This document shows, piece by piece, positions 32,368 through 41,006 of a stretch of 64,000 nucleotides of DNA. The notes under the pieces are model-generated. The model saw nothing but the letters and a program-made list of their open reading frames with translations. It was not told the origin of the DNA and did not search any database. The DNA lies in the NCBI RefSeq assembly GCF_007993935.1, contig NZ_VITY01000014.1:118501-182500 (forward strand), written 5' to 3'. The stretch comes from Bradyrhizobium macuxiense (GTDB lineage: Bacteria > Pseudomonadota > Alphaproteobacteria > Rhizobiales > Xanthobacteraceae). The position numbers were made by a program, and so were the translations under genes. Positions within the stretch are counted from its first letter, which is position 1. Each line of letters opens with the position of its first letter.

Positions 32368-33255
32368 ATGCGTCAGCACCGCTTACGGACCCTCGCCATC
32401 GGCGCACTGCTGTTGCTTGGCCTGATAGCCCCTGCTCGCGCCGATGACCAAGATCCACCCCGGCGCATCCAGGAAGAGATCTGGGCGTTGCCGACACCAC
32501 TACCGATGTTCGCCTATCTGGTCCGTCCGCTCGGCGACGGCCCTTTCCCGCTGGCCATCATGAACCACGGCGTGTCGCTTAATGCCAGGGATCGCAGCTT
32601 CTTCCCGCTGGTCGAGTTTCGCGATGCCGCGATGTGGTTCGCACGGCGCGGCTATCTCGTGGTGGCGCCGGTCGGCACCGGCTATGGCGCGGCGGCGATC
32701 GATATACCCGAACGCGGACTGTATGGCCCGTTCTTCTCCAAGATAGGCAAATGCACCGATCCGAATTTTTTCGATGCCGGTCTCGCCGTGGCGCAGGTTG
32801 ATCTGTGGATCATCGACTACATGACCGCCGAGAAGCGCATCGTACCGAAGGACGTCATCGTCGTTGGACAGTCGGCCGGCGGCTGGGCGGCGATCGCGCT
32901 GTCGAGCCTCAATCCGCCGCCGGTCAAGGCCATCATCACCTTCGCTGCAGGCCGCGGCGGCCGCGTCGACGGCAAGCCCAACCACAATTGCAACCCCGAC
33001 AGACTGGTCGAGGCGACTGGCGCGCTTGGCCAAACGTCGCGGGTGCCGATGCTATGGCTCTACATCGAGAATGACACGTTCTTCGGCCCGGCCCTGTCGA
33101 AGCGAATGTACGAGGCCTTCACGGCCGCGGGCGGCCGTGCCGAGTATCATCTGTTGCCGCCGTTCGGCGACGAAGGGCACTTCCTGATCGGTTCTCCGGA
33201 TTCCATTCCCATCTGGTCACCGTTGGTCGACCGATTTCTTCGTTCGATTCGCTAG
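32368..33255 (+). CDS. Secreted alpha/beta hydrolase (dienelactone-hydrolase-like)
   Basis: A 295-residue exported protein. The signal peptide MRQHRLRTLAIGALLLLGLIAPARA is followed by an alpha/beta hydrolase core: MNHGVS near the oxyanion turn, the nucleophile elbow VGQSAGGW, a candidate acidic residue in IENDTFFGP and the catalytic His in FGDEGHFL. A start seven codons upstream (32347) is possible, but GGAG before 32368 and signal-peptide length favour the latter. The substrate is unknown. It is followed 23 nt later by an IalB-like gene in the same putative FixK-controlled operon. Confidence 0.85.
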   Translation: MRQHRLRTLAIGALLLLGLIAPARADDQDPPRRIQEEIWALPTPLPMFAYLVRPLGDGPFPLAIMNHGVSLNARDRSFFPLVEFRDAAMWFARRGYLVVAPVGTGYGAAAIDIPERGLYGPFFSKIGKCTDPNFFDAGLAVAQVDLWIIDYMTAEKRIVPKDVIVVGQSAGGWAAIALSSLNPPPVKAIITFAAGRGGRVDGKPNHNCNPDRLVEATGALGQTSRVPMLWLYIENDTFFGPALSKRMYEAFTAAGGRAEYHLLPPFGDEGHFLIGSPDSIPIWSPLVDRFLRSIR

Positions 33256-33278
33256 CCAGGCCCGCAGGAGGGGCATGC

Positions 33279-33857
33279 ATGGTCCGATATGATACCCTGG
33301 CCAAGTTGGTGCTGTTCGCGGCCGGCATCGGCGTTGCGCACGGCCAACAGACATCCTCACCGCCGGCCGCGATCAAGGACGGTGGCGAAGTAGCTCCGCG
33401 AGGAGCGCGCGCGGCACGAGACATCAAATATGGCGAGTGGCGGAAGCTGTGCTTCAACGCCGCCGGCGCCAAGACGCTGTGCCGAACGACCATCACCGGC
33501 ACCTTCGCAACCGGCCAGACGGCTGTTCGCGTCGATCTGATTGAGCGCGAGGACGGCACCGAGCGCGTCCAGCTGTTCCTGCCGGTCGGGATGTATCTGC
33601 AGGCCGGCGTCAAGCTGTCGGTCGACCGGAACGAGACCTATCGCCTGCCCTATACCTGGTGTGTGACCAACATGTGCATCGCGGCTGATGTTGCCAATCC
33701 CAAGCTTGTCGTTGAAATGGATAGCGGAAAGACGCTCTCGATCGACGTCGTCGACACCAGCATTCTGACGGTGACGACATCGGTGCCGCTCGACCATTTT
33801 GCGGCTGTGCGCAAGGGAGCAGCTGCGTTGACGCTCGATCAAGCCATTGATGAATGA
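33279..33857 (+). CDS. IalB family (invasion-associated locus B) protein
   Basis: A 192-residue exported protein. The signal peptide ends near GVAHGQ. The mature domain has W-R-K-L-C-F, LCRTTITG, LFLPVGMYLQAGVKLSVD and LPYTWCVTNMCIA, the four-cysteine pattern and core motifs of IalB-like proteins of alphaproteobacteria. The role in free-living or symbiotic rhizobia is undefined (periplasmic). It is in the operon with the hydrolase upstream and ends 15 nt before the convergent receiver gene. Confidence 0.88.
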   Translation: MVRYDTLAKLVLFAAGIGVAHGQQTSSPPAAIKDGGEVAPRGARAARDIKYGEWRKLCFNAAGAKTLCRTTITGTFATGQTAVRVDLIEREDGTERVQLFLPVGMYLQAGVKLSVDRNETYRLPYTWCVTNMCIAADVANPKLVVEMDSGKTLSIDVVDTSILTVTTSVPLDHFAAVRKGAAALTLDQAIDE

Positions 33858-33872
33858 TTGGTCCAGCTACGG

Positions 33873-34247
33873 CTAGACCACACCGGCCAGTAGCCGTTCG
33901 ATCGGTTGGATCAGCGACTTGGCAGTGAATGGCTTGGTCAGATAGGCAACGCATCCCGATGCCATCGCCGCCATCCGTGTCGCCGGGTTGTCGTTTCCGG
34001 TGATGTAGATGACCGGGATCTCGATGCCTTGATCGGCCAGGCGGTGCCGCAGCTCGATCCCGGAGCCATCGCTGAGATTGACGTCCAGGATCAGACAAAC
34101 CGCGCTTTCAAAGCTGCCATCCCTCAGTAAGGCGCTTCCGGTCTCGAACAGTCTGGATGCAAACCCATACTCCCGCAGCAGCCGTCCGATCCCGCGGAGC
34201 ATCGAGGGATTATCATCCACGACGAAGACGAATTTCGCGGTCGGCAA
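33873..34247 (-). CDS. Single-domain response regulator (receiver only)
   Basis: A 124-residue CheY-like receiver with the acidic pair D11/D12, phosphoacceptor D55 in CLILDVNLSDGSG, YITGND with the conserved Thr, and LTKPF with the conserved Lys. There is no output domain. The receiver sequence resembles FixJ-type receivers. It lies 166 nt downstream of a FixJ-like regulator and the kinase gene, so it may compete for phosphate or act as a phosphate sink in the same pathway. Confidence 0.9.
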   Translation of the reverse strand: MPTAKFVFVVDDNPSMLRGIGRLLREYGFASRLFETGSALLRDGSFESAVCLILDVNLSDGSGIELRHRLADQGIEIPVIYITGNDNPATRMAAMASGCVAYLTKPFTAKSLIQPIERLLAGVV

Positions 34248-34413
34248 ATCCTGAAGCCTCCACGTCGTTGCTGGAAGACCTTCACCCGCCTTTGGATGAA
34301 GAACACGTCAACCGGCTATCGGCGCGCCACATTGTCGCGGCCAATATCCGAGATACGCGCCGTCACGGAGCTTTCATATTGTACCATGGGACAGGGGGCG
34401 CGGCGCCGGCGGA

Positions 34414-35046
34414 TCAGGCCTTGACTTCGCCACCGGACGCGCGCGTGCCGAGCCGTTCCGCGATCGAGACCAGCTCGGCGAGTGACTGCACCTGCATCTT
34501 TTCCATGACCTGGTGCCGATGCGCCTTGATCGTGCGCTCGGTCGTACCAAGCTCGTGAGCAATCTGCTTGTTGATCCGGCCGCACACGATCAGGTCGAAT
34601 ACCTGCCGCTCGCGGGGGGTCAACTTCGCGAGCAGCGCGCGGAGCGAGTCAAGCCGGGTTCTCTGGCCCCGGACCAGTTCGTGCCGCGCGACGGCGCGAT
34701 TGATTGCCTCGATCAGCTGCTCCGATGCGATCGGCTTGGTCAGGAAATCCTCGGCACCCGCCTTGATAGCCTGGACGGTGGTCGCTGTGTCGGCATGCCC
34801 GGTCAGGAATACGATTGGAATCGTCGACTCGAGCTCGTTCAGACGACGTTGCAGCTCCGGACCACTCATTCCGGGAATGCGCACGTCGAGCAGGATACAG
34901 CCGGCCTCTTCGTCGTCAGGCAATTGATCGAGCAGCTCCCTGGCGGATGCGTACGTGCCAACACGATAGCCCGCGAGCTTGAGCCGCCGCTCGAGCGCTT
35001 TGCGAAACGAGGGATCGTCGTCGACTATGTGCACGTAAGCGTGCAT
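34414..35046 (-). CDS. FixJ/NarL-type response regulator with LuxR helix-turn-helix
   Basis: A 210-residue protein: receiver (1-120) with D10/D11, phosphoacceptor D54 in ILLDVRIPGMSG, FLTGHAD and LTKPI; then a LuxR-type DNA-binding domain (about 140-200) with LTPRERQVFDLIVCG and NKQIAHELGTTERTIKAHRHQVMEKM. The start at 35046 follows GGAGTAG. Upstream is TTGC-N6-TCAA, an accepted FixK site variant, placed for a leader of about 48 nt. The partner is presumably the histidine kinase immediately upstream (35159-37003). Family membership is FixJ-like; direct orthology to FixJ is not claimed. Confidence 0.9.
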   Translation of the reverse strand: MHAYVHIVDDDPSFRKALERRLKLAGYRVGTYASARELLDQLPDDEEAGCILLDVRIPGMSGPELQRRLNELESTIPIVFLTGHADTATTVQAIKAGAEDFLTKPIASEQLIEAINRAVARHELVRGQRTRLDSLRALLAKLTPRERQVFDLIVCGRINKQIAHELGTTERTIKAHRHQVMEKMQVQSLAELVSIAERLGTRASGGEVKA

Positions 35047-35128
35047 TGCCGCTCTACTCCAATCGCCGCTCTTCATAGCATGATCATCTACGGCGATCTG
35101 ACCATACCGTGTTGGTCTAAATCGAACC

Positions 35129-35142
35129 TTGCGCCTGCTCAA
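35129..35142. promoter_or_regulatory. FixK-type box (TTGC variant) upstream of the FixJ-like gene
   Basis: TTGCGCCTGCTCAA fits TTG(A/C)-N6-(T/G)CAA, the relaxed Bradyrhizobium FixK2 consensus. The centre is 90 nt before the start at 35046. Confidence 0.55.
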
Positions 35143-35158
35143 ACAAGACCCAAACGCA

Positions 35159-37003
35159 CTATGCCGCCAGCGGCAGCGAAAGGTGAAATACCGCCCCTCC
35201 GCCGGACTGGTTCTCAGCCCAGAGCTGGCCGCTATGCGCCAGAACGATCGTCCGTGCGATGGACAGGCCGATGCCCATGCCCTGCTCCTTCGTGGTGAAG
35301 AACGGATCGAAAATATCGTTCAGTCTATCCTGGGGAATTCCAGGACCGGAATCGCAGATCGAAATCACCGCCGAGGCATCGCCGTTGACCTCGGTCCGGC
35401 CGATGATCGTGCGTCCGTAGGGCATTTTGGCCATCGCATCCATGCTATTGACCACAAGGTTGAGGATCACCTGCTGCAGCTGCACCGGGTCACCTTTCAC
35501 CCGCAGGGTCTGCGGTGAGGTCTGCAGGTAGATTGCGACGTTGCGCGCAGAGGCCTGCAGCTTGAGGAAGTCAAACGCTTCCCGCATGGTCTGGTTGAGA
35601 TCGATCTCCTTTTTCTCGAACGGCGCACGCTTCAGCAGGCTGCGCATCCTGCGGATGACCTCGCTTGCACGCAGATCATCGCGCTTGATGTCGGAAATGA
35701 TTTCCCGCACCTCCTGAAGATCAGGTCTCGGCGAGCCGAGGATCAGTTCCGCGGTCTCGGCATTGGTCAGGATCGAGCCCAGCGGCTGGTTGAGCTCATG
35801 GGCGATCGAGGACGAGAGTTCTCCGGCAGTTGCCTGCCGATTGATATGGGCGAGGTCAGACAGGCGATTGCGGGATTCGACCTCGGCCTTGCGCCGCATG
35901 AACCGCTCGTGCAGCAGGAATGCAATCAGCGTGGTTTGAACCAGCAGTGCCGTGACCAGGGCGACCGCCCGCCAGCGATATTTTTCCAGGAAGGTTGGAT
36001 CACGAAAGCGAATTTCGCTGCCCTTTGGCAGGTTCGCTTCGCTGACATTCCAGCGCTGCATCTGCCGCCAGTTGAAGATCGGATGCACGACATCGACCAC
36101 CGACGGGGGCAGGTTTTCCGGCGCCTCGCCATCCAGAATCCGCAGCGACCGCCGCGCCGCCTCGGCACCGATCAGCGAGGGGACTATGGTGAACCCGCCT
36201 ATGCCGCCGGCATCGAGGAAAGTCTCAGACGCAACGACAATTGGGCGATTGGCTTTTGCGGCGACAAATGCGAGGGCATCCGAGGGCGGATAGTAGTTGT
36301 CTTTGCCGTCGCTATAGAGGCCCGTGTAGATGATCGCGCTATGATCGGGGAGCGCTTTGACGCGCTCAATGACGTCGGCCATCGGACGTCCGATGATCTC
36401 GATGATGTCGAGACCCGGAATGCCGGCGGCAATCTCGTCTTTCCAATTCCGGAACAGAACCTGCCGATCCCATTCCGCACCAACCAGCACCACAGACCTG
36501 AGACCCGGCACCACGGCGCGGGCGGCCGTGACGGCATCCCTGAGCTTCGAGGTCACGATGCCGCCGGTGGCAAAGGCCGGCGGCCGCAATCGCTTGAAAT
36601 CGGCATCTTCGACCAGTGCGAATACGATCGGCGTGTCGGGCCAAAGCTGCGGGCGCCAGCGGAGCGCAAGTTCTAGCGCAGCCGCGCCAACCGTGACCAC
36701 GACACCGATCGGCCGATCGCGATACTTCGCTTCGAGAAACCGCCGAAAACCCTCCTCATAGGCTTCACCGCCGAAGCGATTGAGGTCGAGGCTCTCGGTG
36801 TAGACGGTGGTCGGCGCGTGACCGTGGGCGCTCACCGCGTCCCTCAGCCCAACGAACACCTGGTAATAGAAGGGCCCACGCCGGTCGGACTGGTCCAGCA
36901 CCAGCATGGAATGTGGGCGCGTCTGTTGCGCCCGGAGCCCGGCCGGCGCCAACAACATAGCCAGCAGGATGATCAGTCCAGAGAGCCGAATTGCACTGCC
37001 CAT
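35159..37003 (-). CDS. Sensor histidine kinase with periplasmic ABC-substrate-binding-like domain
   Basis: A 614-residue membrane kinase. It has a signal/anchor (1-25), a periplasmic binding domain of the ABC_sub_bind type (about 30-320; GVVVTVGAAALELALRW, SVVLVGAEWDRQVLF), and a membrane helix near 345-365. A HisKA domain follows with H402 in SIAHELNQPLGSILTNAE, then a HATPase domain with VILNLVVNSMDAM, ICDSGPGIP, FFTTKEQGMGIGLSIARTIV. There is no PAS or heme-binding domain, so it is not a FixL oxygen sensor; the ligand is unknown. Its cognate regulator is probably the FixJ-like gene 112 nt downstream. It is divergent from the FixK-like gene. Confidence 0.92.
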   Translation of the reverse strand: MGSAIRLSGLIILLAMLLAPAGLRAQQTRPHSMLVLDQSDRRGPFYYQVFVGLRDAVSAHGHAPTTVYTESLDLNRFGGEAYEEGFRRFLEAKYRDRPIGVVVTVGAAALELALRWRPQLWPDTPIVFALVEDADFKRLRPPAFATGGIVTSKLRDAVTAARAVVPGLRSVVLVGAEWDRQVLFRNWKDEIAAGIPGLDIIEIIGRPMADVIERVKALPDHSAIIYTGLYSDGKDNYYPPSDALAFVAAKANRPIVVASETFLDAGGIGGFTIVPSLIGAEAARRSLRILDGEAPENLPPSVVDVVHPIFNWRQMQRWNVSEANLPKGSEIRFRDPTFLEKYRWRAVALVTALLVQTTLIAFLLHERFMRRKAEVESRNRLSDLAHINRQATAGELSSSIAHELNQPLGSILTNAETAELILGSPRPDLQEVREIISDIKRDDLRASEVIRRMRSLLKRAPFEKKEIDLNQTMREAFDFLKLQASARNVAIYLQTSPQTLRVKGDPVQLQQVILNLVVNSMDAMAKMPYGRTIIGRTEVNGDASAVISICDSGPGIPQDRLNDIFDPFFTTKEQGMGIGLSIARTIVLAHSGQLWAENQSGGGAVFHLSLPLAA

Positions 37004-37184
37004 GGCGTTCGGAGCCGGAGATCAATGGCTTGGAAATCTAGCACCCGGTTATCGTCGTGAAAATTGAAAAGTAATCTAAGGCGGTGCGCATCAATTACGA
37101 ACAAATTGCCGCATTTCGCGCACCCTGTCCTTTAGGACAATGACCTCAAGACCAATAGAGACTGGCCGGACCCCGTCGTAGACA

Positions 37185-37198
37185 TTGCGCGCGGACAA
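37185..37198. promoter_or_regulatory. Degenerate FixK-like site before the FixK-like gene
   Basis: TTGCGCGCGGACAA matches the relaxed FixK2 consensus except for A in place of T/G at position 11. It lies 54 nt before the start. It could mediate autoregulation, but one mismatch in this GC-rich context is weak evidence. Confidence 0.25.
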
Positions 37199-37252
37199 GC
37201 ATTTCGAGCCGCCGCGGGCGCTGCAACAGTCGTTACCCAAGAGAGTTAGTCC

Positions 37253-37921
37253 ATGTTCGCTCACGTCAATGTCAGACCGGCCAATATACCGAGCATCCTC
37301 GGCGGGCTGACCGCCCAGCACGCCAACTGCATCACCAGCGAATTCCACTATCGGAAAGGCACGGAGATTTACGGGGAAAAGGAGCCGGCGGAATACGTCT
37401 ACCAGGTCGTTTCGGGGGCAGTCCGCAGCTACAAGCTCCTCTGCGACGGACGGCGCCAGATTGGCGCCTTTCATCTCGTGGGAGACATTTTCGGCCTGGA
37501 GAATGCCGACACCCATCGCTTCACCGCCGAAGCCATTGTCGACACCAACGTGCGCCTGATCAGGCGGACAAGCCTCGAACGGGTGGCGGATTCCGATTTC
37601 GCCCTGGCTCGCAACCTGCTGATCATGACCACCAACAACCTGCAGCATGCTGAAGATCACATGCTGCTGCTCGGCCGCAAGACCGCATTGGAGCGGGTCG
37701 CCGCTTTTCTGCTCGAAATGGATCGCCGGCTGACCGGGATCGGCGTCGTCGCCTTGCCGATGTGCCGGCGCGACATCGCCGACTACCTCGGCCTGACGCT
37801 CGAGACGGTATCGCGTGCGCTGTCCAAGTTGCACAGCTATGGAGCACTCGACTTCCTCGGCTCGAACCAGCGAGAAATCATGCTGGTCGACCGCGATCAG
37901 CTGTTCAGGCTGGATAATTGA
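37253..37921 (+). CDS. FixK/FNR-like Crp-family transcription regulator
   Basis: A 222-residue protein: cyclic-nucleotide-binding-like sensor domain (about 20-125), a long dimer helix, and an HTH domain (about 150-215). The recognition helix LTLETVSRAL has E184, S187 and R188, the three residues that in FNR and FixK contact TTGA half sites. It lacks the N-terminal cysteine cluster needed for an FNR Fe-S centre, which places it with FixK. C171, just before the HTH (PMCRRDIADYLG), is where FixK2 of B. diazoefficiens carries a redox-sensitive cysteine (C183), by my reading. It is the best candidate to act on the eleven boxes in this region. Confidence 0.92.
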   Translation: MFAHVNVRPANIPSILGGLTAQHANCITSEFHYRKGTEIYGEKEPAEYVYQVVSGAVRSYKLLCDGRRQIGAFHLVGDIFGLENADTHRFTAEAIVDTNVRLIRRTSLERVADSDFALARNLLIMTTNNLQHAEDHMLLLGRKTALERVAAFLLEMDRRLTGIGVVALPMCRRDIADYLGLTLETVSRALSKLHSYGALDFLGSNQREIMLVDRDQLFRLDN

Positions 37922-37929
37922 CCGCGGCG

Positions 37930-38370
37930 TCAGGGGGATTTCGCCAGCGACGCCTGGCGCTCGATGGTCTTTTGCAGCACTTCGAACAGGACCGCCGTCG
38001 ACCAGCCGAACATGAGGATGCCGTTCATGGCGGCCATCGGTCCGACCAGCTGCCACTGCTTGACCGGGAGAACGTCGCCGTAGCCGAGCGTGGTGTAGTT
38101 GACAAAGGCGAAATAGAGCAGATCGCTACCGGCGGGCGCTGCGCCAATCGCGAGATAGGCCAACGACCACACCACGATCTCCAGCGTGTGAGCCAGCATC
38201 AGCGCGAGCGCAGTCGCAACCATGACGCCGCTGAGCTGCAGCCACGCCCGGCCGGACGCGGTCAAGGCGACGTTGCGAAGCCACCCGATGGCTGCAACGG
38301 TCCACAGTGAATGGATCACGATGTTGACCGCGCTGACCGCCGATCCCACGAGGAGCTGAAACAACATCAT
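37930..38370 (-). CDS. Two-helix ion channel (potassium-channel-like)
   Basis: A 146-residue membrane protein with several hydrophobic segments and the selectivity-filter-like NYTTLGYGDVLP between two helices, as in the Ion_trans_2 family. The filter reads TTLGYGD, close to the potassium signature TVGYGD. The start ATGATG overlaps the end of the upstream AI-2E family gene (ATGA at 38367-38370). It has no RCK or cyclic-nucleotide domain. Possible role in membrane potential or pH homeostasis together with the transporter; the pair is downstream of a FixK box. Confidence 0.85.
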   Translation of the reverse strand: MMLFQLLVGSAVSAVNIVIHSLWTVAAIGWLRNVALTASGRAWLQLSGVMVATALALMLAHTLEIVVWSLAYLAIGAAPAGSDLLYFAFVNYTTLGYGDVLPVKQWQLVGPMAAMNGILMFGWSTAVLFEVLQKTIERQASLAKSP

Positions 38371-39446
38371 CGCTCTCCCGCCAGCCGGGCGCGGTCGTCC
38401 CGGATCCACGCCGTGATCAACTCCCAGGCGACCGCGAGAATGATAGGACCGATGAAGAGGCCGACGATGCCGTGGGCAAGCGTCCCGCCGATCACGCCGA
38501 CGAGGATGACCGGCGCCGGCGTGGTGAGGCCGCGCCCCATCACCAGCGGCTTCAGCACGTTGTCGAGGACGCCGACAACCAAGAAGAAGAGCGTCAAGGC
38601 GAGCGCCGTCGTGAAGTCCTTGGCCGACCAGAGCCAGATGATGACCGGAACGAGCACGATCGCCGCCCCGATCTGCACGATCGCCAGCAGCATCACGACA
38701 AACGCCAGCAGCCCCGCACTCGGAATTCCGGCCAGCTTGAAGCCAATGCCGGCCAGCAGTGACTGCAGAACGGCGATGCCAATCACGCCGCGGGAGACCG
38801 CCCGAATGGTTGTGCCTGCAAGGTCGAGGAAATGCTCGCTCTGTTCCGGCACGATGCGGGACAGGAAGCTTCGGCACGCCGCGGCAAGCTGCAAGCCATA
38901 GGGAAACAGAAAGCCTGCCAGGATGACCGCCAGCAGGAACTTCAGCATCCCGACCCCGGCATTGCTGGCGAACGCAAACAGGGTCCCGGCCAGCGGCTTC
39001 AGATGCGGCACGACCTCGCGCAGCACGGCGCGCAGATTGGTCGATGCCCGATCCCAGACATCATAGAGCGGCCCGCCGACCAGCGGCCAATCCTTCACCT
39101 CCGCCGGCGGCGACGGCACAACCACGTTGCCGGCGCTCAATTGTCCGGCGAGCTCCCTCACCCCCTCGACGGCTCCAATGCCGAGCCAGGTCGCCGGCCC
39201 GATCACGACGCCCAGCGAGATCAGGGTCAAGACAAGGGCCGCAATGCCGGCGCGGCCGCCGAGCATGCCGGCAAGCCAATTGAAGACGGGATAAAGCGCG
39301 ACCGCGAGCACCACGCTCCAGGCCAGGATCGGCACGAACGGACGAACCAGGACGAACGACCAGACGATCAGCAGCGCCAGCAATCCGAGACGAATTGCGA
39401 GCTGAATGAACTCGTCTCCGGTCACGAGCTGGCGCAAGGTTTTCAA
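38367..39446 (-). CDS. AI-2E family (PerM/TqsA-type) transporter
   Basis: A 359-residue membrane protein with seven to eight helices, a periplasmic or cytosolic insertion (about 95-150) and the family signature in the last third (VLDNVLKPLVMGRG, TPAPVILVGVIGGTLAHGIVGLFIGPIILAVAWEL). Members export autoinducer-2 or exchange sodium for protons; substrate here is unknown. Translation is coupled to the following channel gene. A perfect FixK box is centred 73 nt before its start. Confidence 0.9.
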   Translation of the reverse strand: MKTLRQLVTGDEFIQLAIRLGLLALLIVWSFVLVRPFVPILAWSVVLAVALYPVFNWLAGMLGGRAGIAALVLTLISLGVVIGPATWLGIGAVEGVRELAGQLSAGNVVVPSPPAEVKDWPLVGGPLYDVWDRASTNLRAVLREVVPHLKPLAGTLFAFASNAGVGMLKFLLAVILAGFLFPYGLQLAAACRSFLSRIVPEQSEHFLDLAGTTIRAVSRGVIGIAVLQSLLAGIGFKLAGIPSAGLLAFVVMLLAIVQIGAAIVLVPVIIWLWSAKDFTTALALTLFFLVVGVLDNVLKPLVMGRGLTTPAPVILVGVIGGTLAHGIVGLFIGPIILAVAWELITAWIRDDRARLAGER

Positions 39447-39512
39447 GGACGTCCTTTCGGTCGAGCATCATCAGGCAAGTGGGAAGCGGTGCCATCACCG
39501 GCACGGCTCGGC

Positions 39513-39526
39513 TTGATTCAGATCAA
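39513..39526. promoter_or_regulatory. FixK/FNR box between the AI-2E gene and the Gly-rich gene
   Basis: TTGATTCAGATCAA, perfect TTGA-N6-TCAA. The centre is 73 nt before the minus-strand transporter and 119 nt before the plus-strand Gly-rich gene. Confidence 0.78.
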
Positions 39527-39637
39527 GCGTCACCCCGCATCGGCTGAGAAGCTCGGCTGCGCATGATCGAGAAGCCGGTGACGATCTGGCCGCCACGCGA
39601 TCACGACTGCCTGTGTCACCCCGATGTGGAGGACGTC

Positions 39638-40033
39638 ATGATGAACACCAGAACCTTGCTGGCCTTGACCCTGCTCGCGAGCACGATCGGTATTGGCGCG
39701 GGCCAGGCGGCCCCGCTACCGACCAACGTCGCTGCCATGAAGGGCGCGGTCGACAGTGCCACCGTTCAGGTTCGTTGGGGCGGCGGTTGGCGTGGCGGCG
39801 GCTGGGGCTACCGCGGCTGGCGAGGCTATGGCGGCTGGGGCGGATATCGAGGATGGGGCTATCGCGGCTGGGGCGCGGCGGCTGCCGGCGCGATCGTCGG
39901 CGGAGCCATCGCGAGCTCGGCTTACTATGGCGGGTATCCCTATTACGGCGCCGGATATGGTTACGGCTATGGCTCCGGATACGGCTATTGCCCGCCCGGC
40001 GGAGGCTACGGCTACTACCAACCGCGTTATTAG
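39638..40033 (+). CDS. Secreted Gly/Tyr/Trp-rich protein
   Basis: A 131-residue exported protein. MNTRTLLALTLLASTIGIGAGQAA is a signal peptide. The mature part has VRWGGGWRGGGWGYRGWRG, a Gly/Ala hydrophobic stretch (AAAAGAIVGGAIASS) and a Tyr/Gly-rich tail with a single Cys. Such short glycine-zipper-like proteins are common in rhizobial envelopes and have no assigned function. GGAGG precedes ATGATG; either Met is possible. The sequence is low-complexity, so similarity searches will be unreliable. Confidence 0.8.
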   Translation: MMNTRTLLALTLLASTIGIGAGQAAPLPTNVAAMKGAVDSATVQVRWGGGWRGGGWGYRGWRGYGGWGGYRGWGYRGWGAAAAGAIVGGAIASSAYYGGYPYYGAGYGYGYGSGYGYCPPGGGYGYYQPRY

Positions 40034-40070
40034 GGCTGGTAGGCCATCCCCCTCCCGGCCTTCGGTGACG

Positions 40071-40388
40071 TCACCGCAGCCCGAACAACGAACGCCGATA
40101 GCCGCTCTCGCGCGCTTCTTTGCTGCACGCGTAGCTGCCATCGAAGCCCCTGGCATAGCGGCTCTGGCCTTTGCGATAATAGCGTCCGCGGCGGAAATCG
40201 AGCCAGACCACGGTATCGGCGGGACAATGCCGCTGGGCCTGGGTTTCATACCGGAACGGCGTCAGCGGCTGCGCGACCGTTTGTTGCGCACAGCCGATCA
40301 GGACGATCGCGGCGAAGGCCCCGACACCTGGACTTGCCAAGGGACGGTCTCGACGTCCGTTCGAATTTGCAGCTGATCTGAAACGCAT
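40071..40388 (-). CDS. Putative lipoprotein
   Basis: About 105 residues. A hydrophobic stretch ends in AAIVLIGCAQQ, a lipobox-like site (LIGC). The rest is a small basic domain with two further cysteines (RHCPADTVVWLDF and SYACSKEARESGY). Positive residues and a 20-residue N-terminal arm precede the lipobox. The start (40388) is uncertain because no clear ribosome site is present. Function unknown. Confidence 0.6.
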   Translation of the reverse strand: MRFRSAANSNGRRDRPLASPGVGAFAAIVLIGCAQQTVAQPLTPFRYETQAQRHCPADTVVWLDFRRGRYYRKGQSRYARGFDGSYACSKEARESGYRRSLFGLR

Positions 40389-40427
40389 TGCCGCCGGGAG
40401 TGATCCGTGTGGTGCTGAAATGGCGCT

Positions 40428-40574
40428 CATATTGCCAGAGCTTCGCTGGCGAAACACCTGAAGCAGCTACGGCCGCACGTCATCGTCGGCGGCCACGCGG
40501 TGAAGACCGGGCTTGCGCCTCCGATGGCGGGCGCGGATTTCGTCGCCGACATCAACTTGCTCAACTTCACATAA
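40428..40574 (+). pseudogene. Fragment resembling the end of a cobalamin-binding domain
   Basis: One plus frame reads HIARASLAKHLKQL, then RPHVIVGGHAVKTG, then PPMAGADFVADIN before a TAA at 40572-40574. The VIVGG-H/A-x and GAD-x-V-A-D pattern is like the last third of B12-binding domains. No start or upstream body is present, so at most it is a remnant. Based on a short resemblance. Confidence 0.3.
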
Positions 40575-40582
40575 AATGCCGT

Positions 40583-40762
40583 TCAGGACGACAGCAATCC
40601 AAAGGCGATCGCCACACTCGACAGCATGCCGGCGGTCATGACCACGACCCTGAAGGCAATATCGCCGTCGGCCACTTCAAGCCAATGACGCAGCCAATTG
40701 CGGGGGCCAGCCTGCCGGCCTACGCCAAGCACGTGCCAAGGTTTATCGCGGTCGTACCCCAT
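40583..40762 (-). CDS. Possible small membrane protein
   Basis: A 59-residue frame: MGYDRDKPWHVLG..., then LRHWLEVADGDIAFRVVVMTAGMLSSVAIAFGLLSS, with a C-terminal hydrophobic segment. The composition looks coding and a half FixK site (TTGATC, 40776-40781) lies upstream. No family was recognised. It could be a real tail-anchored protein or a chance frame in a decayed stretch. Confidence 0.4.
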   Translation of the reverse strand: MGYDRDKPWHVLGVGRQAGPRNWLRHWLEVADGDIAFRVVVMTAGMLSSVAIAFGLLSS

Positions 40763-41006
40763 GACTGCCACTGTAGATCAAGGTGCAAGGTGGTGACCAG
40801 TGCAGCTTGTGCCAATCCATCAAGCGCAGATGCGGCAGATTCGATAACCCAATTTGGCTATACGGGCGGCCTGATCCCGCCGCAACACGGCTGAGGCAGT
40901 GTATTAGCGGCTTGGCGGCCCCCAGAGCTGGATCGCTCAAGCCGGAACGACAGATCTCGGGACACCTCCGCCTGACGTTCGCTTCTCGCCTGACGGAGGT
41001 CCGTCT

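Noticed and set aside
35159..37003. Reading the kinase as FixL
   Set aside because: It lacks PAS and heme-binding features; the sensing part is a periplasmic substrate-binding domain.
40388..40894. 168-residue plus-strand frame
   Set aside because: His/Arg/Cys-rich with no domain; overlaps the better minus-strand candidate and the B12-like fragment in another frame.
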